Below are positions 1 to 9,253 of a stretch of DNA of 64,000 nt, one piece after another (position 1 is the first letter of the stretch; the number at the start of each line of letters is the position of its first letter). Position numbers and translations under genes: made by a program. Under the pieces are notes generated by a model. That model ran no database searches and had not been told where the DNA came from. It saw only the letters and a program-made list of their open reading frames with translations. The DNA is from Anarhynchus alexandrinus (Eukaryota; Chordata; Aves; Charadriiformes; Charadriidae), in assembly GCA_008711295.1 (NCBI GenBank), contig VUYV01000397.1:534101-598100 (forward strand), given 5' to 3'.

Positions 1-106
1 CCCCCCCCCCCCTCGTCGCACCCCTGCTTTCTCGCTCCTCTGTGTGGTCCCCCCAAGCCCCAGGGCCAGGCTTTGAAATCTGTTGAAAAGAGACCCTTTT
101 TGCCAA

Positions 107-112
107 AATAAA
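107..112 (+). promoter_or_regulatory. Possible poly(A) signal AATAAA at the left edge
   Basis: A canonical AATAAA hexamer lies near the window edge and is followed by a C/T-rich stretch. It could end a plus-strand gene lying to the left, but no coding exon is visible before it, so this may be chance. The rest of 1-1140 contains no ORF with exon-like borders that I can support. Confidence 0.2.
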
Positions 113-1140
113 CAGCCTGTCATGTTAAATTACTCTCCCTTTCTCTCTACCTCCCCTGCCTGCGTCCCCCCCCTCCCCATCCCAGCTTTTTTGCCGGGGG
201 CTGTGCTGCTCCGGGCGGGAGGCTCGTGGGGCGTAGGAGTGCCGGCACTGGGGCCAGTGTGGAGCCAGGGTGCTGGGGCAGAGCCTACCTCCTGCATTCT
301 GGTGTCCCTGTCCCCCCACCAGCATCCTCCACCCACCAGCCAAAACCCTGGTGTCTTTCTGGCAGGTGGCAATGGCATCTTGCAGGGACCAGGGCTCAGC
401 GGGAACGCTGCACATGGTGTCCTACGGAGGGATGAGCTGGCTGAGGGACACCGGGGGGGCTCGCTGCTGCCCCTCACCCACCCCTGCCATGTCAAGACCA
501 AGCACTGCGCACTCCAGCTATGTCTTCCACGGCCTAACTGACCTTCTTGCTTGGAAATCTTCCCCCATGTCTCACCTCTGACGGAGATGTGCTCCGTTTG
601 AGCCTGTCGCTGGGTCATGCACCATCCCTGCCCCGCGCCAGCTCCTCTCCCTCCTGCTGGGTGGCATCTGCCTTGGCCACATCCCTGCGGTGCCTGGCTT
701 GGACTCTCCTGGGGCAGCAGGGAGAGATACCAGAGAGCACGGAGTGGCCTACTGCCCCATGTCACAGCACAGGTCACAGCGCCGGGCACCCTCCTGCCAC
801 CAGGCAAAGTGCAGGCAGGGGCCAGACCTGCCACCCTGAGCTGCCTGCTTGGCCTTGGCGGCTGCCCCCCTGCTTCAAGGGGGACACCCCTTTGCACCCA
901 AGCACCCCCTCTGCCTTGCTGCCCCCCGGCCCAGGGCATCAGGCAGCATCTGCAACACCCCCTGCTGCTCCCATCTCTCCTGTCTGGCCAGCTGTGCCGT
1001 CAGCCGGACCTGCTCCCTGGCTGGCCAGCTCTTCCTTCTCCCACTAGGCCTGCAGCAGGGCCACTGCCTGCGCTGCCTATGCCTGGCAGCAGCAGGGCAG
1101 CTTCTTCTCCAGGGCCTGCTCCTGGCCCCTGGCCTGCAGG

Positions 1141-1475
1141 GGAGAGTAGGAGGAAGGGGCAGGGGGAGGAGGAAGAGGAAGGGGAAACAGGGAAGGGGAA
1201 AGGGAAAGGAGAAAGGGGAATGGTGAAGAAGGAAGGGGAAGGGGAAAGCGGAATGGAGAGGGAAAGGGGCAGGGAGAGGGAGAGGGAGAGGGAGAGGGAG
1301 GAGGAGGGGGAGAGGGAGAGGGAGGGGGAGAGGGAAAAGAAAAAGGGAGAGGGAGAGGGGAGAGAGGAAAGGGAAAGGGGAAGGACGAAGGGGAAAGAGA
1401 ATGGTAAAGAGGAAGCAGAAGGGGGAAGGAGGAAGGGGAAAAAGAGGAAGGATGAAGGGGAAAGGGGAAGGCCCT
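1141..1475. repeat. GA-rich polypurine microsatellite
   Basis: About 335 bases are almost purely G and A on the plus strand, built from imperfect GGGGAA, GGGAGA and GAGGAG units. Long open frames over it encode only Glu/Arg/Lys/Gly (plus) or Ser/Pro/Phe/Leu (minus) low-complexity peptides and are artefacts of the base composition. Mirror-symmetric polypurine tracts like this can form triplex (H-DNA) structures and are variable in length. Confidence 0.9.
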
Positions 1476-1744
1476 GTCCTGTGGGAAGGAGCAGAGGGCA
1501 GCATTTTGCAGCACCAGCCTCTCGATGGTGGCACCCAGAGGTCTGTGAAGTGCAGGTGCCAAAGGCAGTGAGGAACTGGGGTGGGGTGGGGTGGGGGGGG
1601 TGACATTGCACTCGGCCCTCCCAGCACCAGAGCTCTGGCAGCGATGGGAGCAGGACACCAGGCTCATGTTGCGGCGTCAGCCAGCACCCTCAGCACCAAG
1701 CTGCCTAGGGGACCGCCTTGTCTCCCCACCCTGATGAGTCTTAC

Positions 1745-1893
1745 CTTCCTGTAGTCTCAATCCACGTTCCTGCATGACCCCCATGGCCTCCTCCAGCACC
1801 CCTGCCGGGCACTGCCTCAAGGACTGTCCTGGCTGCTGCCACAGCAGGGACTGCATCCACGACAAAGGGATGTTCCCGGAGCACACAGTGACA
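1745..1893 (-). CDS. Candidate internal exon of an unidentified minus-strand gene
   Basis: On the minus strand a 149-base segment is open for 49 codons. It is preceded by an acceptor-like CTGGCAG and followed by GAAG|GTAAGA, a good donor. It begins with one base that completes a codon and ends with one base of the next, which fits the phase left by the candidate exon at 2375-2514. The translation includes IPLSWMQSLLW and a helical-looking LEEAMGVMQERGLRLQE end. I do not recognise the family. In human 2q37.3 the neighbour of MAB21L4 on this side is, as I recall, CROCC2 and then SNED1; CROCC2 would have this orientation, but that is only a synteny guess. No convincing next exon was found toward the left. 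Confidence 0.35.
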
Positions 1894-2374
1894 CTGCCAG
1901 CAGTGAGTTGTGCCCCACCAGCCCCAGGAAAGCGATGGCCTGTGTCTCTCTGCCCTTTTTTCCCCACATTAGGGCCTCGAGTGGTCATCTCTCCTGCCTG
2001 GCTTGGGCTCAGCATTCTCCAGGGTGAGCCTGGACTTCTCTGATGGGGAGGGTGAAGCCCCCAGGAGCCCTGCTTCAGCAGCAGGGAGTCCTGCCGCTCT
2101 CAGCTCCTCTCCAGGATGCCAGCCGGCTTGTCCTGCTCGCATGATGGAGGAGGGCAAGGCTGAGATGCACATGTAGCCCCTGGCAGGACGGTGGTCAGCG
2201 TGGAGACTGAGGTCCCCCTGCTCAGGTGGGGTGAAACCAGGAGCGTGGGGCTTGGGTAAGGAGACGCAGAGCCTGCCTCCTGCTGTCAGGGGTTTAAAAT
2301 CTGGCTGGGGGTCCCCAGCTCTGGACATCCCCAGCCTCCAGGCAGTGAGGAGCCTGGTGCGGGCTCCCGCTCAC

Positions 2375-2514
2375 CTCCGTGGCCCATACTGCAGGCACAT
2401 GAGGATGATCTGCGGGTTGAAGCTCTGGCCCTGCTCCCTCTTGAAAGGCACTTGGGGCTCCCCCGAGCTCAGCTGGCGGAAGGACAGACAGCCGTTGAGG
2501 GACAGACCCCCAGG
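2375..2514 (-). CDS. Candidate internal exon of the same unidentified minus-strand gene
   Basis: On the minus strand 140 bases are open in one frame (46 codons plus two bases). They are bordered by CCCTCCAG| and CGGAG|GTGAGC. Codon choice looks coding-like, with mostly C or G in third positions and natural residue variety, for example LSLNGCLSFRQLSSG and FNPQIILMCLQYGPR. The phase joins exactly to 1745-1893. The frame has no starting methionine, so it must be an internal exon. Function and family are unknown to me; no motif was recognised. The CpG-rich block near 3.1 kb, which has an RFX-like box, could be its promoter if it is a ciliary gene, but this is speculation. Confidence 0.35.
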
Positions 2515-2608
2515 CTGGAGGGTGGCTCCTCAGCCACACAGGACTGAAGGAGACACAGGGACAAACTGGAAACCATCCTGGGGAGATCCAGAAACCTTGT
2601 CCGGGCTG

Positions 2609-2616
2609 TATAAAAG
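2609..2616 (+). promoter_or_regulatory. TATA box (TATAAAAG), possible MAB21L4 promoter
   Basis: A consensus TATAAAAG flanked by GC-rich sequence lies about 1.36 kb upstream of the MAB21L4 start codon on the same strand. It could initiate a 5' UTR exon near 2640 that splices to a site such as the CCGCGCAG acceptor ending at 3898. A tissue-restricted epithelial gene with a TATA promoter would be usual. The CpG-rich block at 3.1-3.3 kb is the competing candidate. Confidence 0.35.
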
Positions 2617-3059
2617 GGCCATAAAGAACCTGAGCCGCAGGAGGTGGGAGGACCAGCCCTGAGCCCTGTGGTTCTCTCCCCCCTCCCCAGAAGTGGTCCC
2701 AGGGCCCCACGCTGGGCTGTGATCCCCTTCCCACACGGGTTCCCACTGCCACGGAGCCTCCCCCACTCCCTTCCCTGCTCTGACCAAGGGCAGGAACGCT
2801 TTGCAGGGAAACCTGGGATTTCTGAACCTGCTGGGAGAGCCCTGCCTTCCGTCCAGGGCCTATAATTATTTAGAGCTCCAGGTCAGGAAATGCGAAGCTG
2901 CAGAACCTGTCCCGGGGGAGGGCACGGCATGCACCCCCCCCCCCCGGGATTTGTGGGAGATGCTGGAGGACTGAGGGCAGGTACCAACCCAGAGCACGGC
3001 CCTTGCCTCAGCCGCACTACTGGCGTCTCGTCCCGCTCCTCACCTCCACCCCCCACCCC

Positions 3060-3340
3060 ACGCCCAGCGGTTTTGGGGCTGAAAGCGCCGGTTTGCCGCC
3101 CCTCGCCGTGGCGATGCTCGCCGTCGCCATAGCGACCGCAGCCGCCGCGCTGCGGTCGGGGCGGGGGAGGTGTTACCGGGGTGAGGGCGGGGCCTGCCGG
3201 CGGGGCGTGGCCCAATGGCGGGGACTACCAGAGGGGCGGGGCCTAATACCGGGGCGTGGCCTAATGGCGGGGCGTGGGCTGCCGATAGCGCAGTGCACGC
3301 CCACACGTGGAGCTGGGCCGGGTGCGGGGTCTCTCCTGGG
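3060..3340. promoter_or_regulatory. CpG-rich block with repeated GC/CCAAT units
   Basis: This CpG-dense segment holds a tandem GC-box array at about 3200-3278. A unit close to GGGGCGTGGCCYAATGGCG recurs about three times, mixing GC/CACCC-type boxes with CCAAT or TAAT cores. A near-palindromic RFX/X-box-like GTCGCCATAGCGAC lies at 3123-3136. It could be a promoter of MAB21L4, of the candidate minus-strand gene, or a shared bidirectional one. No transcript start is visible directly. Confidence 0.5.
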
Positions 3341-3368
3341 CCGAGGGGCGCCGTGGGCTGCCCGCACC

Positions 3369-3386
3369 TGACCTTGAGCCTGACCT
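3369..3386. promoter_or_regulatory. Direct repeat of TGACCT (nuclear-receptor half-site, spacing 6)
   Basis: Two TGACCT hexamers (3369-3374 and 3381-3386), each followed by TTGAG, lie 6 bases apart, giving AGGTCA half-sites on the minus strand. They are 590 bases upstream of the MAB21L4 start codon. Nuclear receptors bind such half-sites, but a spacing of 6 is uncommon, and the 12-base repeat may simply be a small duplication. Confidence 0.25.
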
Positions 3387-3973
3387 TGAGGCTAAGGCTG
3401 ATGGAGCCACGGGCAGGGCTGCTCTGAGCGCCTGCATGGCGGGCGTGGGGTCCTGCAGCCCTCCCACGGCCACCGCAGCCCAGGCCGGCGCTAGTGTGAG
3501 CCTGCTCCCAGCTCCCGTGGGTGCAACGCAAGCTCGGAGCAGACCTGCCCCGGCAGCCCCGGGGCAGCTGGGCCTGCCGAGCCGGGCCGGGCCGGGGCAG
3601 AAGGGCGGTGGTTTGCCTTCCTCTGGCACTGGCTGTGAAGGGGATGTCGCCAGCATGCAGTGCTGGTGCCGGGAGAGGTGTGGGAGACCACAGTGTCATC
3701 CTAGTGCAAACCCGATGGTTGAGCATCCCTTGTCATCCTGCTGGACTGCCCTGGGGGTGGCCATGGTGTGACTCGGTCCCCTGCCTTGGGTCTGGCCTGG
3801 GGAGGACACGGTGCTCCCGGCAGCTCTCCCTGGAGCTCGCCCAGCAGCAGTGCTTGCCAACGCCCAGCTGTGGCTTCCCTCCGCCCACCCCGCGCAGGCT
3901 CCCAGCCCTGCCCTCCCTGCCCACGTATTTGTACTCCTGCTCGGAACAGGCTCAGGACAACGGTGGAGCTGCC

Positions 3974-6900
3974 ATGGCAGCCAGCGCTTCCCACTGGCAC
4001 AGCTACCTCGGGGTGATTGTGTCCCGCAAGAGGCAGCGGCTGGAGCATTTCCAGCAGGCTGAGAATATCCTGCTGACCCTGCTGGAGGGTGTCCACTCCA
4101 GGGACCCCCGCTTCCTCGTGGACTATGCCAGGAACCTGGAAGCCTTTGAGTTCGCTCTCTGCACCTCCGAGGATGCTGTCACTGTGGAGGTCCCCCTGCG
4201 GATCGATGGTGATGCCCTGCGGGTGCTGGCATGCTGGCCTGGGGACACCCCAACCGGGCACTGTCCGGGGCTGGGCACCTGCTGTCTGGAAGTGCCCTCT
4301 CCAGGGACGGACTTGGAGGACTGGACCAGCACCGTGGGTGTGATGGAGTGGGGAGGTGGTGCAGGGTGCCTGGTCCCGGGCAAAGTCCTCCAGCACCTGA
4401 AAGAGCTCCTTGTTTCAGCCATTGTGTGTTGCCAACACCAGTTCCTGCTTCAGCCAGGTGCGTACGCCGGCCCGGTGCTTGCCCAGGTGAGAGCTGCCTC
4501 CAGCACAGCTGGGGAGCCCAGCTCGGCAGTAGGCCCTGTGCAAAGGGGCTGGGGCATAAGTCCAAAGCCTGAATGAGCGAGCGAGTGAGCGAGCGCCCTG
4601 CCATGTGCTGGGACAGGCTTTGCCCTCAGCTAAGGAGGGGGAAGATGCAAACTACTCCCTGCCATCCCACGGCAGCAGAGTCATCCTCGGGCATCTTCAC
4701 CCTGGGCCGATGGCACCCTCCTTGGTGGGTGGCAGCTCCATGGAGGGTTCACCCAGTCCTGCTGTTAGTCCCCAGGGATGGTTTGCTCAGGGACTTGGCG
4801 TGCTTGGCTCACCCTAACTGTGTTTCCCGTCTCTCCTGGCCTCTGATGCTCCCTGCTCCCTGGAGGAGGCTATCTGGAGGGCAAGCTGGAAGCACATCAG
4901 GGTTGCACCAGGACCTTGGGGCATGGGTCTGAGCCCGCATGCATACAGGTCTCAGCTGGGAACAGCTGGGACAGCGTCCCTGGGAAGGAGATAGTGGGGA
5001 AGGGACCCTGGGAATGCCCATACGGGTCCCATCAACTTTTTCACGCATTTCCATCTCCAAAGGTGCTTCTTGAAGTAAATCCCAGCCCTGATGGAAAGGT
5101 GATGTGAGAGGACCAGCAGGTCTGAAAGTGTCTTAACCCAGCCCCAGCAAGCCCACCATTCCCTTCTTCCTCCTCAGCCAAGCCAGAGCCCTTCATCTTC
5201 CTCTACCCCCACAACCTGAGACCTTTCCTGGTCCTTTTTTCTTGGACCACATTGTATTTCTTGGCACTGTTCAGCCACCCAGCAGCATGGCCCTGTCCGG
5301 CTGCTTGGGGCTTCCTGCTATGCCCACACCTGCTGGCCTGGCCCTGAGCCCCGCTGGAGCGATGCTCCTTCCCAAAAACCACCCCAGTGGGGTTCGAAGA
5401 ACGGCTTTCGCCAGGGAACCACAGCCAAACCACAGCATTGGAAAGGGATGAGTCGAGTGGGGTGGGACATTGCCCACAGGCGTTGTGGCACATACCCGGT
5501 CCAGCCTGCAGGACCAGCTGTGGTAACCTCCTACCCACAGCCAAACCCTCTGCATCTAGGTGACCTCAGTGCTGAAAATCTGAAGGAAGATACTATGGAG
5601 CTCTCCCTGCTCATCCGCGGTGGCTGGAAGACCATCCGCTTTGACATCGTCCCCGTGGTGAGGAGGCAGCAGGAGCCACTCCGGTTCAAGGGGCGGCAGA
5701 GCGACAGGGGCTTCCCTGAAGGCAGCCTCCAGAAGGCCACGGAAGAGGCCCACTTTGTCCCTGCCTCTCCCCACTGCTGGAGGTGAGCGGCTCGGCTGCA
5801 TGCAGCGCGGGGTGACCTTGCCCCAGGGATCCCCCCCTGGCTGGCGGCACTGCCGGGTGTAGGCAAAAAGGGGATGGGGAAGTGGAAGGGACGTGTCAAC
5901 AGGAGGGTGAAGTCACCCCCTTGTGATGCCCAGACCTGGGGAAAAACCCTCAAAATTCAGGCAGTTCAAGGAAAGGGGGTGGGGGGGGATGCAGCTGAAG
6001 GAGCCCTCCACCCCCCCCCAAATTTTTTTGCAGGAGCTGAATCCCAGCTGCACAGAGGGTGGCAGCTCTTAGATTGCTGCTCAGGCTTCGGGAGTAAGCC
6101 TGGGCATCTGGCAGCAACAGGGTGACAAGGTGCTTCCCAGGGCAGGCTGCAGGTGGGAGGGGGGCCAGGGTGACACACATGTCACCTGCCAGCACAGCTA
6201 CCCGGCCCTGAGGAGGGGCTGAGCATCCAACTGGACCCGCCCAGGCTTATTTTGGGCACAATGTGGTCCAGCCGGATGCTCAGCCCCTCCTTGGGGTCCA
6301 ATCCAGCCTCCCCTCCAGGGCAGCCTGCAGCCCTCCCTGCTGCACGTAGAGGAGCACAACCCCACTTCCCCACCCTTCCTGTCCCTCCTGGGAAGGCAGG
6401 AGCTGCTCAGCAGCATCGCCATCATGCTGCAAATCTCCCCGCTCCCTCTTCACTGGAGGTGGGTGTTCGAGGTGAATCCAGGATCCTGCATGCCTGGGGC
6501 CATGTGTGTGGCCGGGTCACTGCAGGTATCCTCTCCCCAGCTGGGAGGATGCAGGTCTCCATCTCTCAGTGGACCCCACTTTCTCTGGCCAGATCCTCCA
6601 CTCACCTCCCCATCCTTAAGCTGCTCCAGGCAGTGGACACACTGAAGGGACCCCGTCTGGACAGCCTTCGCCTGCTCGACCAGCTCTGCAGCCAGGACTG
6701 GGGAGAGGAGGGTGGAAAAGGTGCTCTCACCTTCAACCAGCTGAAGGTAGGTAGGTTCTGCTGGTGGGAACCATGGCTCTCTGAGCAGACAGAGCCAAGG
6801 CTGCTCCCCCACATCCCGCCCCAACCAAGTCACTGCTGGAAGAAGATCCCAAGCACCAAACGCAAGTGCCTGCAGTGCTTTGGGATGTACCAGCCCATAG

Positions 6901-8746
6901 CTGTGTCCGGAAGGGATGCATGCTGCCGGCCATGGTTAGAAGGGTTTGATCCTTCTTCCTTGAACCAGCAACCTCCAGCTTGAAACACCATGACCATGAA
7001 GAGCTGGAGCTCTGTGCTGATGTGCTAGTCATCCCCTGACACAGGCTGCCTGTGTCTACAGGGGACACGCTGGGGATTGCGTGGCCATGCCTGCCTACTA
7101 CGCCACCGGTTGTCCCGTGCCTCAGCGTGCCAAGAGGTGCTCATGCAGGTCTGAGGGTGGCGTCTCTCCTGACAAAACCATTCTCTTCCCACCCAACCTG
7201 TTTTCGGCACGCTGGACCCATGCCAGCTGGTGATGCTGGTCAGGAAAGGGGCCATGCTGGGGACAGCACCTGGTGGCACAATCTGGGTGTGCCCTGCCTA
7301 GTGGCGGCTCTCCAGGCAGGGGTGGAGAAGGATGCAAAGTAATCTTCTGCTGAGAGAATGGGTCCAGCCATAACCCAAACCTATGCGTTTTGCTTTATGT
7401 TGCGCTCTTTGATTATTTTTTTTTTATTTTTTAAAAAAGGGCGCAGTATGCATCTGTCCTTCCAAAAAAGCATGTTCTGCTCCAGCCTGCTGCGTGTCGC
7501 CCGTTACGCCATGTCACCAAGAGGCATCGGTGCCGGGCCGTTTGCCAGCACAGTGCCAAGGAAGCTGGTGTGGCAGCTGCATCACCTGCCTTGCCAGTGG
7601 CTGATGGAAACCACAAGCAGGGTTTTTCACTATTGCTTGGTGACTGCAGGAAAGCTTGGGCGTGTTGTTTCAGAGCTGCTGCAGAGTTGGGACCTGCCTC
7701 AGAGCTGAGACAGGGGCTCTTCAGGGAGGGAAGCAAAGTTTCAAAACTAAGGGATGGTGGGGCTGTGCCTTCAGCAGCCGAAGCAGCAGCTCCGAAAGCC
7801 TGCACAGCCCTAGGCTGCTGGGGATGTGATGTCTGTGTTGAGGGCTCAGCCTGGCCACCTGCAGGGTGTGAAGGCACGGCCATTGTGGGGAGTGCCCCAT
7901 CCCACACCCTTCTCTCCCTCCCCGCAGATGGTGCTGCTGTGGAGCACGGAGCTCTTCCCTTCCTCAGAGGACTGGCAGGACCTGGAGGGCTCCGTCTACA
8001 GGCTCTTGGTGATCCTCCTCCGCTGCCTGGCCACCCGGCGCCTACCCCATTTCCTGCACACGGAGGAGAACCTCTTCCAAGGAGAGCCCCAGGACCTCGC
8101 CTCCCTCTACCATAAGGTGGAGAGTTTCGCCAAGGACCCCCCACGCTTCCTCTGCTTCCATTTTGGCCTCCCTGCACGCACCGACAGCTGGCAGGCAGAC
8201 GCCAGCACCCGAGCCCTCCTGCAGCTCCCCGACAAGGATGGGTCCTACTGGGACACAGCCTATTTTGACATCCTGCTCAGCCAGGTAACGGGGACCGGAG
8301 ACCCTGGGCTGGTCTTGTGAGGCAGGGTGCAGCAGCGCCAGAAACCACCTGGGCTGGGCAGCTTAGGATGTGCTGGAATTTGTCGTCCCCCCCCCGAGCC
8401 CTCTGGCCCTTGGTAGCCACTGGCATGTGCTGCCCAACCACTCCATGGAGGCTGCGGGAGGCCGGGGATGCTCAATGGGGCGCAGGCTCTAGCAGAGTGT
8501 GGAGCCCTTTCCCCTCACTCCCCACCTGCCTCCGCTTAGTTCCAGGTGTACCGCATCCAGGATGGCGCCCGCCGCTCGGCAATGTCCCAGCTCCTCTCTG
8601 AGATCCGTCGAGAAATCCCCCCAGCAGAGCTGAGCGGGACTCCCGCTGCCACCACATCTGGATGTCTCGAAACTCGGGGGGTGGGAGGTGTGTGCAAGGC
8701 AAGCTACAGGGCCAGGAAGCAGCACGCTGCCATGTCGCTTTATTGA
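3974..8746 (+). CDS. MAB21L4: Mab-21-like protein 4, five coding exons
   Basis: Exons: 3974-4457, 5560-5782, 6593-6746, 7928-8284, 8540-8746 (stop TGA 8744-8746); 474 aa against about 447 in human. All borders are GT-AG and all phases join. The start is the ATG in GCCATGG (strong Kozak context), after which the protein resembles human C2orf54/MAB21L4: a VDYARNLEAFEFAL block, LVPGKVLQHLKELL, a WKTIRFDIVPVV block, a W-ending 'FVPASPHCWR', then LFPSSEDWQDLEG, RRLPHFLHTEENL and YWDTAYFDILL. The family has the cGAS-like Mab-21 nucleotidyltransferase fold, usually without proven catalysis. The human protein is reported to favour squamous epithelial differentiation and to restrain RET signalling. 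The last exon runs about 50 codons past the conserved end, so the C-terminus may differ from mammals. It converges on AGXT with overlapping ends, and no AATAAA follows before the LTR at 9776. Introns 1-4 hold nothing else I recognise. Confidence 0.9.
8739..8744 (-). terminator. AGXT: AGXT poly(A) signal (AATAAA on the minus strand)
   Basis: The minus strand reads AATAAA 510 bases after the AGXT stop codon; I saw no other such hexamer between them. It overlaps the TGA stop of MAB21L4 by one base, so the AGXT mRNA should end inside the last MAB21L4 coding exon and the two genes form a tail-to-tail antisense pair. The stretch 8747-9253 is AGXT 3' UTR on this reading. It contains one unresolved base at 8840 and no other feature. 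Confidence 0.6.
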
Positions 8747-9253
8747 GGAAAGGGAGTGAGCGCACATCCTCCAGAGCTGTGTGGGGATGCTCAGCCTCGT
8801 GGCTACCCCGGTAGAGCTGGGTGCCGGGGTGGGTGTTTCNGGGCGGGTGGGGGGCAGGGGATGGCATCTTGCACTGCGGGGCTCTGGTGCAGGGACAGCT
8901 GTGGGTGGTGGCAGTGGGAGGGGAAGAGACCTGTGGTCGGATCCTGCATCCAGCCCTCGTGTCAGCTTGCACTGGGGCTGCCGTACCCTGGGGCCAGGGA
9001 AAAGGGAGCAGCTGGGGGTGGGGGGCCAGGCCATCAGGGGGAGGAGCAACCCTGCGCGGGGACTGGGAGAAGGTGTTTTGAGCCACGTCCTGTTTGCCAA
9101 GCTGCAGCCCTCACCTTCACATCCCCTGCTCTTCCAGCTTCTCCTTCCCGCTCTGGCTTGGGGTGCTGGGTGTTGCAGCGGATCCTGCAGCCGGGCATGG
9201 CGGGGGAGCACCGTGTCACCTCGTCTGGACCGGCCCATCCTTTGCGGGGGTTC

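Noticed and set aside
1490..1547. Third exon of the unknown minus-strand gene (PLGATIERLVLQNAAL)
   Set aside because: The peptide looks natural but its phase does not fit the previous candidate exon, and the other frame runs into the GA repeat.
617..1627. Long open frames on both strands (up to 328 aa) over the GA-rich tract
   Set aside because: They encode only Glu/Arg/Lys/Gly or Ser/Pro/Phe runs, lack splice signals and result from the absence of T in a purine repeat.
8840..8840. Single unresolved bases (8840, 10701, 40388, 42004)
   Set aside because: They lie in introns or UTR, mostly beside homopolymers, and are assembly ambiguities without bearing on the gene models.
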